Shown: piece by piece, positions 37,356-45,846 of the stretch
Numbering within the stretch: position 1 is the first letter of the stretch
Layout: each line of letters begins with the position of its first letter
Source: an uncultured Nitrospina sp.
GTDB taxonomy: Bacteria; Nitrospinota; Nitrospinia; Nitrospinales; VA-1
Assembly (NCBI GenBank): GCA_937891765.1
Contig: CALAGQ010000030.1
Location: 1 to 51,847, forward strand
Direction: 5' to 3'
DNA: 51,847 bases
The notes under the pieces: generated by a model
What the model was told of the DNA's origin: nothing
The model's database searches: none
What the model saw: the letters and a program-made list of their open reading frames with translations, nothing else
Translations under genes and position numbers: made by a program

Positions 37356-38771
37356 ATGAAGACCTTGAAAAAAGTTCATACAGGAATATTTAGGGATGGC
37401 GGAGCAGGAGCCTTTGCCAAACGGAGATTTCGTGACAGAAGAAAAAAATTAATGGCGGCGGAAGGCCAACTCATGGCCATTACGGGAGTCCCTTATGGTC
37501 CGGGTGGAAAGACGACATGGTCCTATGCTCATAGTCCCACTTATCAAGAACCGGCAATGATGTATTTGACCGGCATCAATCAGAATAACGTCATCCTGCT
37601 ATTGGACCCGAACTCAAAAGTATCGGATGAGATTTTATTTGTCGATAGCAAGGATCGTGTCATGGAGTTTTGGGAGGGTGTCCGTTTTGGAGTCGGGGAC
37701 GACCAAAGCTTAAAAGAGGTGCGGTCGGTCACGGGAATCCAGGATGTTCGCGATATCAGCGAGTTTAAGGATGTCCTGAAAGAGCGGTTCATGAAGCAGA
37801 AGAAAAAAATGATGGGGACACTTTGGCTGGAAGGCATCAGAAAAGGCAAAGTTGTCAGCATCAAGACAGACCATAACTTTGACTTCAAAAAGAAACTCGA
37901 GGGGTGGTTGCGATCCTGGAAAGCGCCAAAAGCGGCCTTGAAAAATATTATGAAGAATCATTTTAAACTGCGTCTGCCGCTGGATAAATATGATATTGCC
38001 AACGCCCGCAAAGCCCAGGACATCACTAACGGCGGATACAAGGTGATGCTAAAAAATTTCCGGAACTTTAACAATGAGTGTCAGGTGCAGGGCTTTCTCG
38101 AAGGTCAAATGTTGATGAACACACCTTTTGGACTTAGCTATCCTTCCATCGTGGCATCAGGAGTCAACGCGACCATTCTCCATTACACAAAGAACGATGA
38201 TGATTTTTCAAAAAATGAAATGATGCTGATTGATTTTGGGGTGCGTTGGATGACGATGCATGCTGATATCACCCGGACTTTCCCCGTGTCCGGGCGGTTT
38301 AATCCCATGCAGAAAATTCTTTATGAAATTGTTCTGAAAGCTCAGGTTGCGGTGGAGAAAACGGCGCGGGCCGGATTGACGATTGAAGAGTTGAATACGG
38401 TATGCTGGGATACGGTCAATCAAGGACTCGAGCGCGACTTCAAGGCGATCGGGGGAAAGCTTAAGCTGCAATATAAAGGGAGGCCGCACGGGGTGAGCCA
38501 CTTGATGGGCGAGCAGGAGCATGACGGCGACCCTTTCCGCAATTACGCCCAGCAACCCATGAGGCCAGGCTGGATGATCAGCAATGAACCCGGATTGTAT
38601 GGGGAGTTTCGCCTGCGCCTGAATGGAAAAAACTATGACGAAAAGATAGGCATTCGTATTGAAGACAACCTTGTGATGACAGCAACCGGTTGTCTGAACC
38701 TTTCGAGCAAGATTCCCAGGACGGTAAAACAGATTGAAAAGCTAATGGCCGTCAGCGCGATGCTGGACTAA
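37356..38771 (+). CDS. pepP: M24 family metallopeptidase (Xaa-Pro aminopeptidase P-like)
   Basis: A 471-residue protein. The N-terminal creatinase-type domain includes RRKKLMA, the tripeptide-binding YLTGINQNNVILLL and QKKKMMGTLWLEG. The pita-bread catalytic domain carries the five metal ligands: Asp in MLIDFGVRW, Asp in HADITRTFPVSG, His in PHGVSHLMGEQEHD, Glu in SNEPGLYGEF and Glu in IGIRIEDNL. Such enzymes remove N-terminal residues before proline. The gene is monocistronic, with hairpins in the gap before bcp. The exact substrate preference is not proven. Confidence 0.88.
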   Translation: MKTLKKVHTGIFRDGGAGAFAKRRFRDRRKKLMAAEGQLMAITGVPYGPGGKTTWSYAHSPTYQEPAMMYLTGINQNNVILLLDPNSKVSDEILFVDSKDRVMEFWEGVRFGVGDDQSLKEVRSVTGIQDVRDISEFKDVLKERFMKQKKKMMGTLWLEGIRKGKVVSIKTDHNFDFKKKLEGWLRSWKAPKAALKNIMKNHFKLRLPLDKYDIANARKAQDITNGGYKVMLKNFRNFNNECQVQGFLEGQMLMNTPFGLSYPSIVASGVNATILHYTKNDDDFSKNEMMLIDFGVRWMTMHADITRTFPVSGRFNPMQKILYEIVLKAQVAVEKTARAGLTIEELNTVCWDTVNQGLERDFKAIGGKLKLQYKGRPHGVSHLMGEQEHDGDPFRNYAQQPMRPGWMISNEPGLYGEFRLRLNGKNYDEKIGIRIEDNLVMTATGCLNLSSKIPRTVKQIEKLMAVSAMLD

Positions 38772-38787
38772 TAGGCCGGTACTTCGT

Positions 38788-38853
38788 AAAGCTAGCAAAT
38801 GCAATTGAGCTTTTTTACCATAGGGCGCTAACTTTGCCTCAAGGCTTAGCCCT
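38788..38853. terminator. Two hairpins between convergent pepP-like gene and bcp
   Basis: AAAGCT (38788-38793) pairs with AGCTTT (38808-38813), followed by further T residues, suiting a weak terminator on the plus strand. A second stem pairs AGGGC (38822-38826) with GCCCT (38849-38853), extended by TAA/TTA, and could serve either strand. TTTGCTAGC on the minus strand recalls the dispersed element, but the rest does not align, so this is not counted as a copy. Confidence 0.45.
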
Positions 38854-38860
38854 TGTCCGC

Positions 38861-39325
38861 TTAAACTTCTTTTAATGTGGCAAGCACTTCCTCGATGTGG
38901 GTTTTCACTTTGACCTTGGGGAATATTTTTTGGATCGTGCCCGTCTTGTCGACAATGAAAGTCGTTCGAACAATCCCCATAAAGGTTTTACCGTAGAGCT
39001 TCTTTTCCTGCCAGATCCCGTATTTCTGCACCACTTTTTTATCGGTGTCGGCAAGGAGAGTGAAGGGGAGGTCGTATTTTGCAATAAACTTCTGGTGTCT
39101 TTCGGCGGAGTCTATGCTGACACCGAGAATGACGGTGTTTTTGAAATTTTTATACTGGTCGCGGAAGTCGCAGGCCTGCGTGGTGCAGCCCGGAGTCATG
39201 TCTTTAGGGTAAAAATAAAGCACGACATTTTTCTTGCCTTTAAAAGAACTGAGTTTGACTTTTTTTCCGTCCTGATCAATCGCTGTAAAGTCTGGCGCCT
39301 TCTTTCCTTCTTTCAATTCAGCCAT
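38861..39325 (-). CDS. bcp: Thiol peroxidase of the Bcp/PrxQ family
   Basis: A 154-residue peroxiredoxin that reduces peroxides using thioredoxin. LYFYPKDMTPGCTTQACDFRD shows the peroxidatic C47 and the resolving C52 five residues on, the arrangement of Escherichia coli Bcp. Later family pieces are VILGVSIDSAERHQKF, LPFTLLADTDKKV and GIVRTTFIVDKTGTI. There is no signal peptide, so it is cytoplasmic. It begins 6 bp after the small exported protein gene and is probably the last gene of that transcript. Confidence 0.94.
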   Translation of the reverse strand: MAELKEGKKAPDFTAIDQDGKKVKLSSFKGKKNVVLYFYPKDMTPGCTTQACDFRDQYKNFKNTVILGVSIDSAERHQKFIAKYDLPFTLLADTDKKVVQKYGIWQEKKLYGKTFMGIVRTTFIVDKTGTIQKIFPKVKVKTHIEEVLATLKEV

Positions 39326-39331
39326 CGTCGT

Positions 39332-39781
39332 TTAACTCGGCAGTTGAGACAACAGTTCATCAATATTTTTGTTTAAGTTATTCAACGTTTCCAACATCTT
39401 TTCTTTGGGTTGCCGATCAGCATCACTGTTGAAAAGCATCCTTGCGTCTCCAAGGAGATTTAAAATTAAACCATGAAGCTTGGGAGTAGGGGTTTTGCCT
39501 TCTTCGCAAAGGCTTTCAAAGGAAACAATCAGGCGTTGCAGTTTGCCGTCAATTTGCAGTCCTAATATGGACTTGTCTTTCAGATTGGAAGATTGTTCAA
39601 GGTACCCCCAAACTCCTCCTTTAGTCTGAATAATTCCCTGGCTTCCGTTCAATTCTTTCAAGCCGTCGATGCAAATATCAGCGGCAAAAGTTTTTGGGGT
39701 TTGAATCAGGAAAACACCTAGAGAAATTATAAAAACTGAAAATAATTTCCAATTTCCAGGTGCATATTGGATTGTGGTCAT
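39332..39781 (-). CDS. Small exported protein of unknown function
   Basis: A 149-residue protein with a signal peptide (LFSVFIISLGVFLIQTPKTFA, cleaved near AA-D). The mature part is soluble with one Cys early (DICIDG) and one central (SLCEEGK), which could form a disulfide, and a helical C-terminus rich in Leu/Asn. I do not recognise a family. The start is ATG 39781 with GGGGAG seven bases upstream on the minus strand. That GGGG can pair with CCCC 15-20 bases upstream, so translation may be tuned by structure. It precedes bcp by 6 bp. Confidence 0.65.
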   Translation of the reverse strand: MTTIQYAPGNWKLFSVFIISLGVFLIQTPKTFAADICIDGLKELNGSQGIIQTKGGVWGYLEQSSNLKDKSILGLQIDGKLQRLIVSFESLCEEGKTPTPKLHGLILNLLGDARMLFNSDADRQPKEKMLETLNNLNKNIDELLSQLPS

Positions 39782-39915
39782 GTGCGGGCTCCCCGTAGCT
39801 TGAGTTTATGGGGTCTCTATAAAAATATAAAGAACTGACATTGCAAAGTATTAGACAGGAACGGAAATTTAAAGTCAAACATAATTTTTCGTTTGGAAAA
39901 GGGCGCAAAATCGGA

Positions 39916-41532
39916 CTATTGAACTAAAGTTCTGAAAGATTCGAGAGCCCTTAACTTCTCGAAAGTCGGGTCTTCGGTGATGATCTTTTTCATGCCAGGG
40001 TTCAGCTTCATGACAATTTCAAGGTTTTTGATCCCGTCTCCTAGATCCCCTTTCATGACATAAGACCGGGCCAGCAGTAACCGGTGGGCGATGATATGTT
40101 CGTGGTTGGGATGGACGACAAACAACCTTTCCAGAATAGAAATGGCTCGGCTGTATTTTTCATTTTTATAATTGGCGGCAGCGGTATTGAGCAGAGCTGT
40201 AAGATTGATAGGGTCCATTCTCAAAACCATGGAATAGATTCCCAGAGCTCGCTGATACATGCCAAAGTGAGCAAAAATCTCTCCCTTTCTGTTCAACGCT
40301 TCGGAAGGATCGATGAACAGAGTATTCGGGTTCAGAGGTTGTCGTTCTGTTGTGTCAACTTTCGCGGGAAATTCATCGAGAGAGGCTTTGGCGATTCCAT
40401 TAGGATCTCCCAGGCCTTTGGCCTTTTCATAGAGTTCTTTGGCTTTGTTTAAATGGCCTCGCAGAACTTCTATATCTGCCAGTTCTTGGTATCCTCGACT
40501 CATGAGTTTGTCGTCGTCTTTGGCGTATTCAATGAACTGCCCGACAGATTTTTCCGCCATGTCCAACCGCAGAAACATACTGTGGAGCCCAACAAGAATC
40601 TCCTGAACTGTCAGGTCGCTGGGGCTCAGATTGGCGGCGGTTTCCGCCTCAATGAGGGCTAAGCCGAATTGTTTGGACTGGTAAAGGGATTTGGACCGAC
40701 TCAAATGATATTTTCCCGGTATGACTTTTAAGGGCAGTTTGTTTGTGGCATTTTTATAAATATATTCTTGAAGTAGTTTGGCTGGCTCTGCCTTGGAATG
40801 ATCCCGATGGTTGTCCAGAATGTGGTTGATATAGAATTCCGCTTGTTCCTTGTCATTCCGTGTGGCATAAAGATAAGCGAGTTGGTAAGCCGCTTCAACA
40901 TTGCCCTTGTCGAGTGAAAATGCGTGTTTGAAAGATTTTTCGGCCTCATCATTCTGATTCAGATAATTGAAAACCATCCCCTGTTCATAGGGGTAGGTTG
41001 AATTTTTCGGGTCGAGTTTGGCGCTTTCCGCCAGCTCCTTATTTGCCTCTTTTGCTTTGCCGCGAGCCATCAGGGTCAACGCAAACTCGTAATGCGCCAG
41101 AGGATCTTGATGGTGCTGCTGGGAGGCGATAATGCAGGCTTTTTCCGAGGTCAGGCCGTTACCAAGTTTGCGGTGGATCTGGCAGAAGGCAAAATGCAGG
41201 GCCGGGTGCTGGCGTTCCTTTTTGAATCCAGTCAGCAGAGCTTCAAGGGCTTCTTTGGGCGCATCCTTTTCATTTAAAATAACTGCTTTGAGAATTTCAG
41301 GAGTTGCTTCCTTGGGTTTCTGGGTGATTTTCTCGGCAAGAATTGCAAGAGCTTCGTCAAATTGTTTTTGCGAAACCATATCCCGGATCTTTTGGTAGTC
41401 CGGGTCATTTTTTTCATCGGAGACAGAAAGGTCCCAGTGCGCGACATCCTGCGAAGGGTAGGTTGCGTGTGTGGGCGCAACGGTGGTGAAAAACAAAATC
41501 GTCACTAATACGGCCTTTTTAAAGGATGTCAT
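39916..41532 (-). CDS. Exported tetratricopeptide-repeat protein
   Basis: A 538-residue protein with a signal peptide (KKAVLVTILFFTTVAPTHA). It then consists almost wholly of TPR-like helical hairpins, for example ALAILAEKITQKPKEATPEI, AHYEFALTLMARGKAKEANK, YEQGMVFNYLNQNDEAEKSF and YQRALGIYSMVLRMDPINLT. TPR proteins are scaffolds, and in the periplasm they often serve envelope assembly. A linker region between about 380 and 410 (RQPLNPNTLFIDP) breaks the repeats into two blocks. It overlaps the DUF1566 gene by 4 bp and is likely co-expressed with it. The specific partner is unknown. Confidence 0.8.
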   Translation of the reverse strand: MTSFKKAVLVTILFFTTVAPTHATYPSQDVAHWDLSVSDEKNDPDYQKIRDMVSQKQFDEALAILAEKITQKPKEATPEILKAVILNEKDAPKEALEALLTGFKKERQHPALHFAFCQIHRKLGNGLTSEKACIIASQQHHQDPLAHYEFALTLMARGKAKEANKELAESAKLDPKNSTYPYEQGMVFNYLNQNDEAEKSFKHAFSLDKGNVEAAYQLAYLYATRNDKEQAEFYINHILDNHRDHSKAEPAKLLQEYIYKNATNKLPLKVIPGKYHLSRSKSLYQSKQFGLALIEAETAANLSPSDLTVQEILVGLHSMFLRLDMAEKSVGQFIEYAKDDDKLMSRGYQELADIEVLRGHLNKAKELYEKAKGLGDPNGIAKASLDEFPAKVDTTERQPLNPNTLFIDPSEALNRKGEIFAHFGMYQRALGIYSMVLRMDPINLTALLNTAAANYKNEKYSRAISILERLFVVHPNHEHIIAHRLLLARSYVMKGDLGDGIKNLEIVMKLNPGMKKIITEDPTFEKLRALESFRTLVQ

Positions 41533-42101
41533 TTTTTAATTCCCTGCCTCAAGAAAGTAGCGTTCGTATTGATTCGCACGGCCCGAGTGGCCTTTCGGGA
41601 TTTGGATTTTTTGTTGCTGTTAAACACCGTGCCAGTATTGAAGACCACCCCAAATGCGTTGTAGTGTCCGTTTTCTTCCCCTGACCACAGGGTGCCACTC
41701 CCGTTTTTTTCAAATATGGGGTCGGCGTGTATTTTCATCTCTTTGCCAGCTTGAGAACTGTTGACCTTTTCCGGTTCGTAAAGGGTTTTCAGTTCATCAG
41801 TGGAAGGTAATTGCCAGTCATTATATTGAGCAAACCCCTCATCGTTGAGTTTCTTGATATAATCATGAATCTCAAACCAACTGAGCCAGTGGCCGGAATG
41901 GAGATAGGAATCTTTTTTCATCCACATTAGTCCGGTTTTTGTGTCGGTGATCGTGCCATCGCCATGATCCAGATAACGTTTGTCACCAGATTTTACCGGT
42001 ATTGCAAAAACGCTCGAACTCAGAATTCCCAGCAAAAGGAATAAGGCGATACAGGCAACGGATTTCAAATTTATAATTTTGGATGTGTAGAAGGTGGTCA
42101 T
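41529..42101 (-). CDS. Exported DUF1566 (Lcl C-terminal-like) domain protein
   Basis: A 190-residue protein with a membrane signal ([19 protein letters not shown]). It contains a DUF1566 domain, identified by [49 protein letters not shown] and RKATRAVR. The domain resembles the C-type-lectin-like end of Legionella Lcl and is found in many surface proteins. Ligands are mostly unknown. It overlaps gatB and the TPR gene by 4 bp each, so the three are translated together. Confidence 0.85.
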   Translation of the reverse strand: MTTFYTSKIINLKSVACIALFLLLGILSSSVFAIPVKSGDKRYLDHGDGTITDTKTGLMWMKKDSYLHSGHWLSWFEIHDYIKKLNDEGFAQYNDWQLPSTDELKTLYEPEKVNSSQAGKEMKIHADPIFEKNGSGTLWSGEENGHYNAFGVVFNTGTVFNSNKKSKSRKATRAVRINTNATFLRQGIKK

Positions 42102-43537
42102 TGTTTAATTTTTTCTTTCAATAATTTGTTGACCATACCCGGGTTGGCTTTGCCTTTGCTGGCCTTCATGATTAGGCCGACCAGAAAACCAAGCACCTTG
42201 TCTTTGCCGCCTTTGAGTTCTTCAACCTGGCTGGGATTGGCCTGAATTACCTCGTCGACAATTTTTTCTATGGCAGAACTATCGGTGATTTGTGTCAGTC
42301 CTTTTTCCTCAACGATTTGGTTGGCAGGTTTTTGCGTTTGATACATTTCCTCAAAAACCCCTTTAGCGATATTGCCGCTGATCGTTCCCGAATCGATGAG
42401 TTTAAGAAGGTCTACCAGAGCGGAGGGCGAAACCGGGCATTCTGTAATGTCCTTTCCATCCTTTTTCAGTTCCCGCAACAGGTCTCCCATTATCCAGTTG
42501 CTGATGATTTTAGGCTGTGGTAACAGGGCGGCACACTGCTCGAAATAATCTGCCAGAGGCTTCGAGGAAGTCAAAACCCCTGCATCATATTCGGGGATTT
42601 CATAACTGCTGGCAAAACGCTCGCGTTTTTGTTCAGGAAGTTCGGGAATTGTTTTGCGTATTTCTTCCACCCACGCATCATCGATCACTATAGGAACCAA
42701 ATCCGGGTCGGGGAAATAACGGTAATCGTGCGCTTCTTCTTTGCTCCGCATGGGGAATGTCTCGCCTCGATCCGAATCATATAGCCGTGTTTCCTGTTTT
42801 ACACTTTCTCCCTGATCCAGAATCTTTGTTTGTCGTTCCACTTCATACTCAATAGCTTTCTGCACGAATTTGAAGGAATTGAGATTTTTCAATTCTGTGC
42901 GGGTTCCCAACTCTTTTTGCCCGACGGGACGAATGGAAACGTTGGCATCACAACGCAGGCTCCCTTCTTCCATATTACAATCGCTGACTTCGGTGTATTC
43001 AAGAATGGCCTTCAACTCGCCCAGGTAGGCTCGGGCTTCTTCCGGCGAGCGCATATCGGGCTCGCTGACCACTTCGCACAATGGCACACCGGTTCGGTTG
43101 AAGTCGACATAGCTTTTTCCCGGACTCCCCAGATTTTCTCCGTGAATCAGTTTTCCTGCATCTTCTTCCATATGTATGCGGGTCAATCCGATTCTTTTTC
43201 GGGTACCGTCCAGATTGATGTTGATGTATCCTTTGACTCCTAAAGGAAGCGCCATTTGAGAAATTTGGTAACCCTTGGGCAGGTCGGGATAAAAATAGTT
43301 TTTTCTGGCGAAACGGTTCATAGGTTCAATGGTGCAGTGGGTCGCCAGACAGGCCTTCATGGAGGATTCAAGAAAACGTTTGTTTAAAACGGGAAGAACT
43401 CCAGGCATCCCCAGACAAATCGGACAAGTATTCTCGTTCGGGGGTTTACCGAATTCAGTGGAGCAGGAGCAGAATATTTTTGTTTTGGTTTTAATTTGGA
43501 CGTGAACTTCCAGTCCAATGACAGTCTCGTACTTCAT
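42098..43537 (-). CDS. gatB: Aspartyl/glutamyl-tRNA amidotransferase subunit B
   Basis: A 479-residue protein of normal length. With GatA and GatC it converts Glu-tRNA(Gln) and/or Asp-tRNA(Asn) to the amide form. [16 protein letters not shown], the zinc cysteines in [62 protein letters not shown] and [12 protein letters not shown] are all diagnostic. The C-terminal YqeY-like tRNA-binding part ends with [16 protein letters not shown]. gatA and gatC are elsewhere. It opens a minus-strand operon whose next genes encode exported proteins, an unexpected pairing. Confidence 0.97.
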   Translation of the reverse strand: MKYETVIGLEVHVQIKTKTKIFCSCSTEFGKPPNENTCPICLGMPGVLPVLNKRFLESSMKACLATHCTIEPMNRFARKNYFYPDLPKGYQISQMALPLGVKGYININLDGTRKRIGLTRIHMEEDAGKLIHGENLGSPGKSYVDFNRTGVPLCEVVSEPDMRSPEEARAYLGELKAILEYTEVSDCNMEEGSLRCDANVSIRPVGQKELGTRTELKNLNSFKFVQKAIEYEVERQTKILDQGESVKQETRLYDSDRGETFPMRSKEEAHDYRYFPDPDLVPIVIDDAWVEEIRKTIPELPEQKRERFASSYEIPEYDAGVLTSSKPLADYFEQCAALLPQPKIISNWIMGDLLRELKKDGKDITECPVSPSALVDLLKLIDSGTISGNIAKGVFEEMYQTQKPANQIVEEKGLTQITDSSAIEKIVDEVIQANPSQVEELKGGKDKVLGFLVGLIMKASKGKANPGMVNKLLKEKIKQ

Positions 43538-43637
43538 AAGTGAATTCGTATCCTCAAACCCTTTGCGTGACAGGGTTGGTGGTTGTTGAGATTTTTCAAG
43601 TAGCTCTGATTCTAATCATCTGGGCGGGTTCCGTCAA

Positions 43638-43757
43638 GCACTGTCCGTGGCGAGCCGCCACAGGTTATGAGTGATGGTTTAATGAGCCGAGATAACCCAT
43701 TGCTAGCTAAAAGAGAGAGTCATTGCGATTTGCCACAGGCGGTTTGCCGGTTAGTGG
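43638..43757 (+). repeat. Intergenic inverted-repeat element, copy E
   Basis: A diverged copy in family order: CACTGTCCGTGG (43639-43650; compare CACTAGCCGTGG), AGCCGAGATAAC (43685-43696), TTGCTAGC (43700-43707), CATTGCGATTTGCCAC and a right end TTAGTGG. The last motif supplies the end and TAA stop of the short-chain dehydrogenase gene (43751-43753, minus strand). Unlike other copies it lies between two genes on the same strand, upstream of gatB. GTGGC-GAGCC-GCCAC forms an extra small hairpin. Confidence 0.6.
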
Positions 43758-44506
43758 GCTGTGAAGCCGCCATCTACAGGGAGCACTGTGCCCGTGACAA
43801 AAGAGGACTCATCGCTGGCTAAAAAGAGGCAGGCGCTGGCCACATCTTCCGGTTTGCCGAACCGGCCTATCGGGTAGTCCCGGCTCCATTCCTGCATCAG
43901 TGCCTCATCTTTCATCAGGTCGGCGGTCATATCGGTTTCTATCAGGCCGGGACAAACGGCGTTGGAGCGGATGCCATAACTGCCGTATTCCACAGCGATG
44001 GATCGGTTGAGCTGATTCAGGGCTCCTTTGGAGACGTTATAAGCTGCCACCCCAGGCACGGCGATCATGCCGAGTATGGAACTGATATGGACGATGCTTC
44101 CACCTTTTTGTTCCATCATCAAGGGGAGCACCCTGCGGCTCAACTGGAACACTGCCTTCATATTGATGTCCATCATTTCATCGTACTGCTCATCAGAAAT
44201 TTCGTGTAGGGGGGCGCCTTTGAAAAGGCCGGCATTGTTGACCAGCACGTCGATGCGTTGGAACTTGTTGCGGGTTTCCTGAACCAGTCGGTCCAGGTCG
44301 TCACTTTGGGTCATATCGCCCTGAATCGTCAGGACGCGAGAACCCAGCTTCTGGGAACCCAGTTCCTGGGCTGTTTCCTCCAGTTTATGTTTTCTTCGAC
44401 CGAATAAAACCACATTGGCGCCTTCCCGATGGAAAGCTCTGGCACAGGCTTGACCTATTCCTGATCCGCCGCCGGTGATGATCGCTGTTTTGTTTGCGAG
44501 TCGCAT
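43751..44506 (-). CDS. Short-chain dehydrogenase/reductase (SDR family)
   Basis: A 251-residue classical SDR. The cofactor loop TGGGSGIGQACARAF, VLVNNAGLFKG, the catalytic Ser in IVHISSILGM and YxxxK in AAYNVSKGAL are complete, as is the later CPGLIETDM. GRR after the second strand (LFGRRKHKLEE) suggests NADP preference. FabG-like length and ending (GTVLPVDGGFTAH) are seen, but no fatty-acid genes are nearby, so the substrate is open. The stop lies in repeat copy E. It stands alone upstream of gatB and is divergent from the small membrane protein gene. Confidence 0.9.
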   Translation of the reverse strand: MRLANKTAIITGGGSGIGQACARAFHREGANVVLFGRRKHKLEETAQELGSQKLGSRVLTIQGDMTQSDDLDRLVQETRNKFQRIDVLVNNAGLFKGAPLHEISDEQYDEMMDINMKAVFQLSRRVLPLMMEQKGGSIVHISSILGMIAVPGVAAYNVSKGALNQLNRSIAVEYGSYGIRSNAVCPGLIETDMTADLMKDEALMQEWSRDYPIGRFGKPEDVASACLFLASDESSFVTGTVLPVDGGFTAH

Positions 44507-44633
44507 TTCATTTCCTAATGATTATAAAATGGTAACAAGGTATGTATAATAAGCATGGTGTTTGTATCATCATAATCCAAGTCTTGCAGACTTTTCCAGT
44601 TGAATCGATGCGTTCCATCGGTGGAAATTAATC

Positions 44634-44879
44634 ATGAAATACACATATTATGGTTTTGGGGCTTTTATTGGGTTTGTCTGCGGGATGGGCATCAACCTCA
44701 TTTTTTACTGGCTGGACCAGTCTGGGGTAAAGTTTGCCCAGTATTTGATCGAAAACTTTGGGTTCTTGGGGAAATATATGCTCGAATTGATCAACGCCCT
44801 GCCTGTTATCGGGGCGGCGTTGGGAATTATTTTGGTCAAACTCCTCTTCGAGCGGGAGCTCACTGAAAGAAGCGAGTGA
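44634..44879 (+). CDS. Small membrane protein of unknown function
   Basis: An 81-residue protein with two hydrophobic helices (YGFGAFIGFVCGMGINLIFYW and ALPVIGAALGIILVKLLF) and a short charged tail. It starts with ATG 44634. A TATAAT hexamer at 44544-44549 could be part of its promoter, though no good -35 box is seen. I do not recognise a family. The gene leads towards the 68-residue gene and the two-component system, 89 bp before them. An AAGGG/CCCTT hairpin lies in that gap. Overlapping frames are less plausible. Confidence 0.55.
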   Translation: MKYTYYGFGAFIGFVCGMGINLIFYWLDQSGVKFAQYLIENFGFLGKYMLELINALPVIGAALGIILVKLLFERELTERSE

Positions 44880-44968
44880 ACTCTTGCCAAGGGATGGAAG
44901 GGGGTTTTAGCCCTTTAACAACAGAGAATTAATGATAGAATGGAAACCGGAATAATTAAGGGTCGAAA

Positions 44969-45175
44969 ATGAGTAAAAAGTTCAACGACAATATTTTGAA
45001 GGCTCTGGAAGCCACCCATGAGGCGGTGAAAATATGCAAGCAGGCCATGATTGATGCCAATGATGAAAGTTGCAGGGCCATGTATTCCGCGATCCAAAAA
45101 GATTGTGAAAAGCATGTTGAAATGTTGAAAGGTGAGATAGAGCTTCATAAGGTGCAAAAAAAATGGGATGGATAA
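44969..45175 (+). CDS. Small Cys/His-rich helical protein upstream of a two-component system
   Basis: A 68-residue protein, almost entirely helical in pattern, probably a helical hairpin (about 9-30 and 33-62). It has three Cys (C23, C35, C46) and three His (H17, H49, H60) spaced along the helices, which would suit metal binding or redox. There is no signal peptide. Its TAA stop is directly followed by the ATG of the response regulator, so the two are tightly coupled. It could be an accessory sensor or a target of the system. I do not recognise a family. Confidence 0.6.
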   Translation: MSKKFNDNILKALEATHEAVKICKQAMIDANDESCRAMYSAIQKDCEKHVEMLKGEIELHKVQKKWDG

Positions 45176-45844
45176 ATGCGTATATTGATTGTAGAAGATG
45201 AAAAAAAGGTTTCCGGCTTCATTAAAAAAGGTCTTGAAGAGGAAACATACGCAGTAGATATCGCACCCGATGGGGAAGAGGGACTGCTTCTTGGAGAGCA
45301 GAATCAGTATGACCTGATTATTCTGGACCTCATGCTCCCAAAAATTGACGGGCTGGAAGTTTTGTCCACTCTGAGGGCCCGGAAGATCGAAACCCCCATT
45401 CTTCTCCTCACTGCCAAAGATTCCGTAGAAGACAAGGTGACTGGCCTTAATCAAGGAGCCGATGATTACCTGACCAAGCCTTTTGCGTTTTCGGAACTTT
45501 TGGCGAGGATACGCGTCCTGCTCCGAAGAGGAAAAGCCGAAGTTCAGACGACACTGGAAATCGCCGACTTGACTCTGGATCTGGTCAGCCACAAAGTGAA
45601 ACGCGAAGACCAGGAAATTGAACTCACCGGAAAAGAATACAGCCTGTTGGAATATTTCTTGCGGAATCAAGGCAAGGTGCTGACGAGAACGATGATCGCC
45701 GAGCATGTCTGGGATTATAATTTTGATACCTTCACCAATGTGATCGATGTTTACGTCAACCATTTAAGAAAGAAAATCGATAAAAATTACTCCCGAAAGC
45801 TTTTGCATACCCTCCGGGGCGTTGGATACATTATGAAAGAATAG
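45176..45844 (+). CDS. OmpR/PhoB-family response regulator
   Basis: A 222-residue regulator. The receiver domain has acidic pocket E7/D8, phosphoacceptor D51 in LIILDLMLPKIDG, T79 in LLLTAKD and K101 in YLTKPFAF. The winged-helix DNA-binding domain (about 125-222) contains ELTGKEYSLLEYFLRNQGKV, VWDYNFDTFTNVIDVYVNHL and LHTLRGVGYIMKE. Closest in style to CusR/CopR-type regulators, but the signal is unknown. It starts at the base after the small Cys/His gene's stop, and the kinase gene follows after 2 bp. Confidence 0.95.
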   Translation: MRILIVEDEKKVSGFIKKGLEEETYAVDIAPDGEEGLLLGEQNQYDLIILDLMLPKIDGLEVLSTLRARKIETPILLLTAKDSVEDKVTGLNQGADDYLTKPFAFSELLARIRVLLRRGKAEVQTTLEIADLTLDLVSHKVKREDQEIELTGKEYSLLEYFLRNQGKVLTRTMIAEHVWDYNFDTFTNVIDVYVNHLRKKIDKNYSRKLLHTLRGVGYIMKE

Positions 45845-45846
45845 CT

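Noticed and set aside
38771..38860. A seventh copy of the inverted-repeat element
   Set aside because: Only TTTGCTAGC and the location between convergent genes agree. The boxes and the AGCCGAGATAAC core are absent.
44915..45763. A 282-codon open frame on the minus strand
   Set aside because: It lies antisense to the small Cys/His gene and the response regulator, whose motifs (D51, K101, winged helix) are unmistakable. The antisense product shows no domain.
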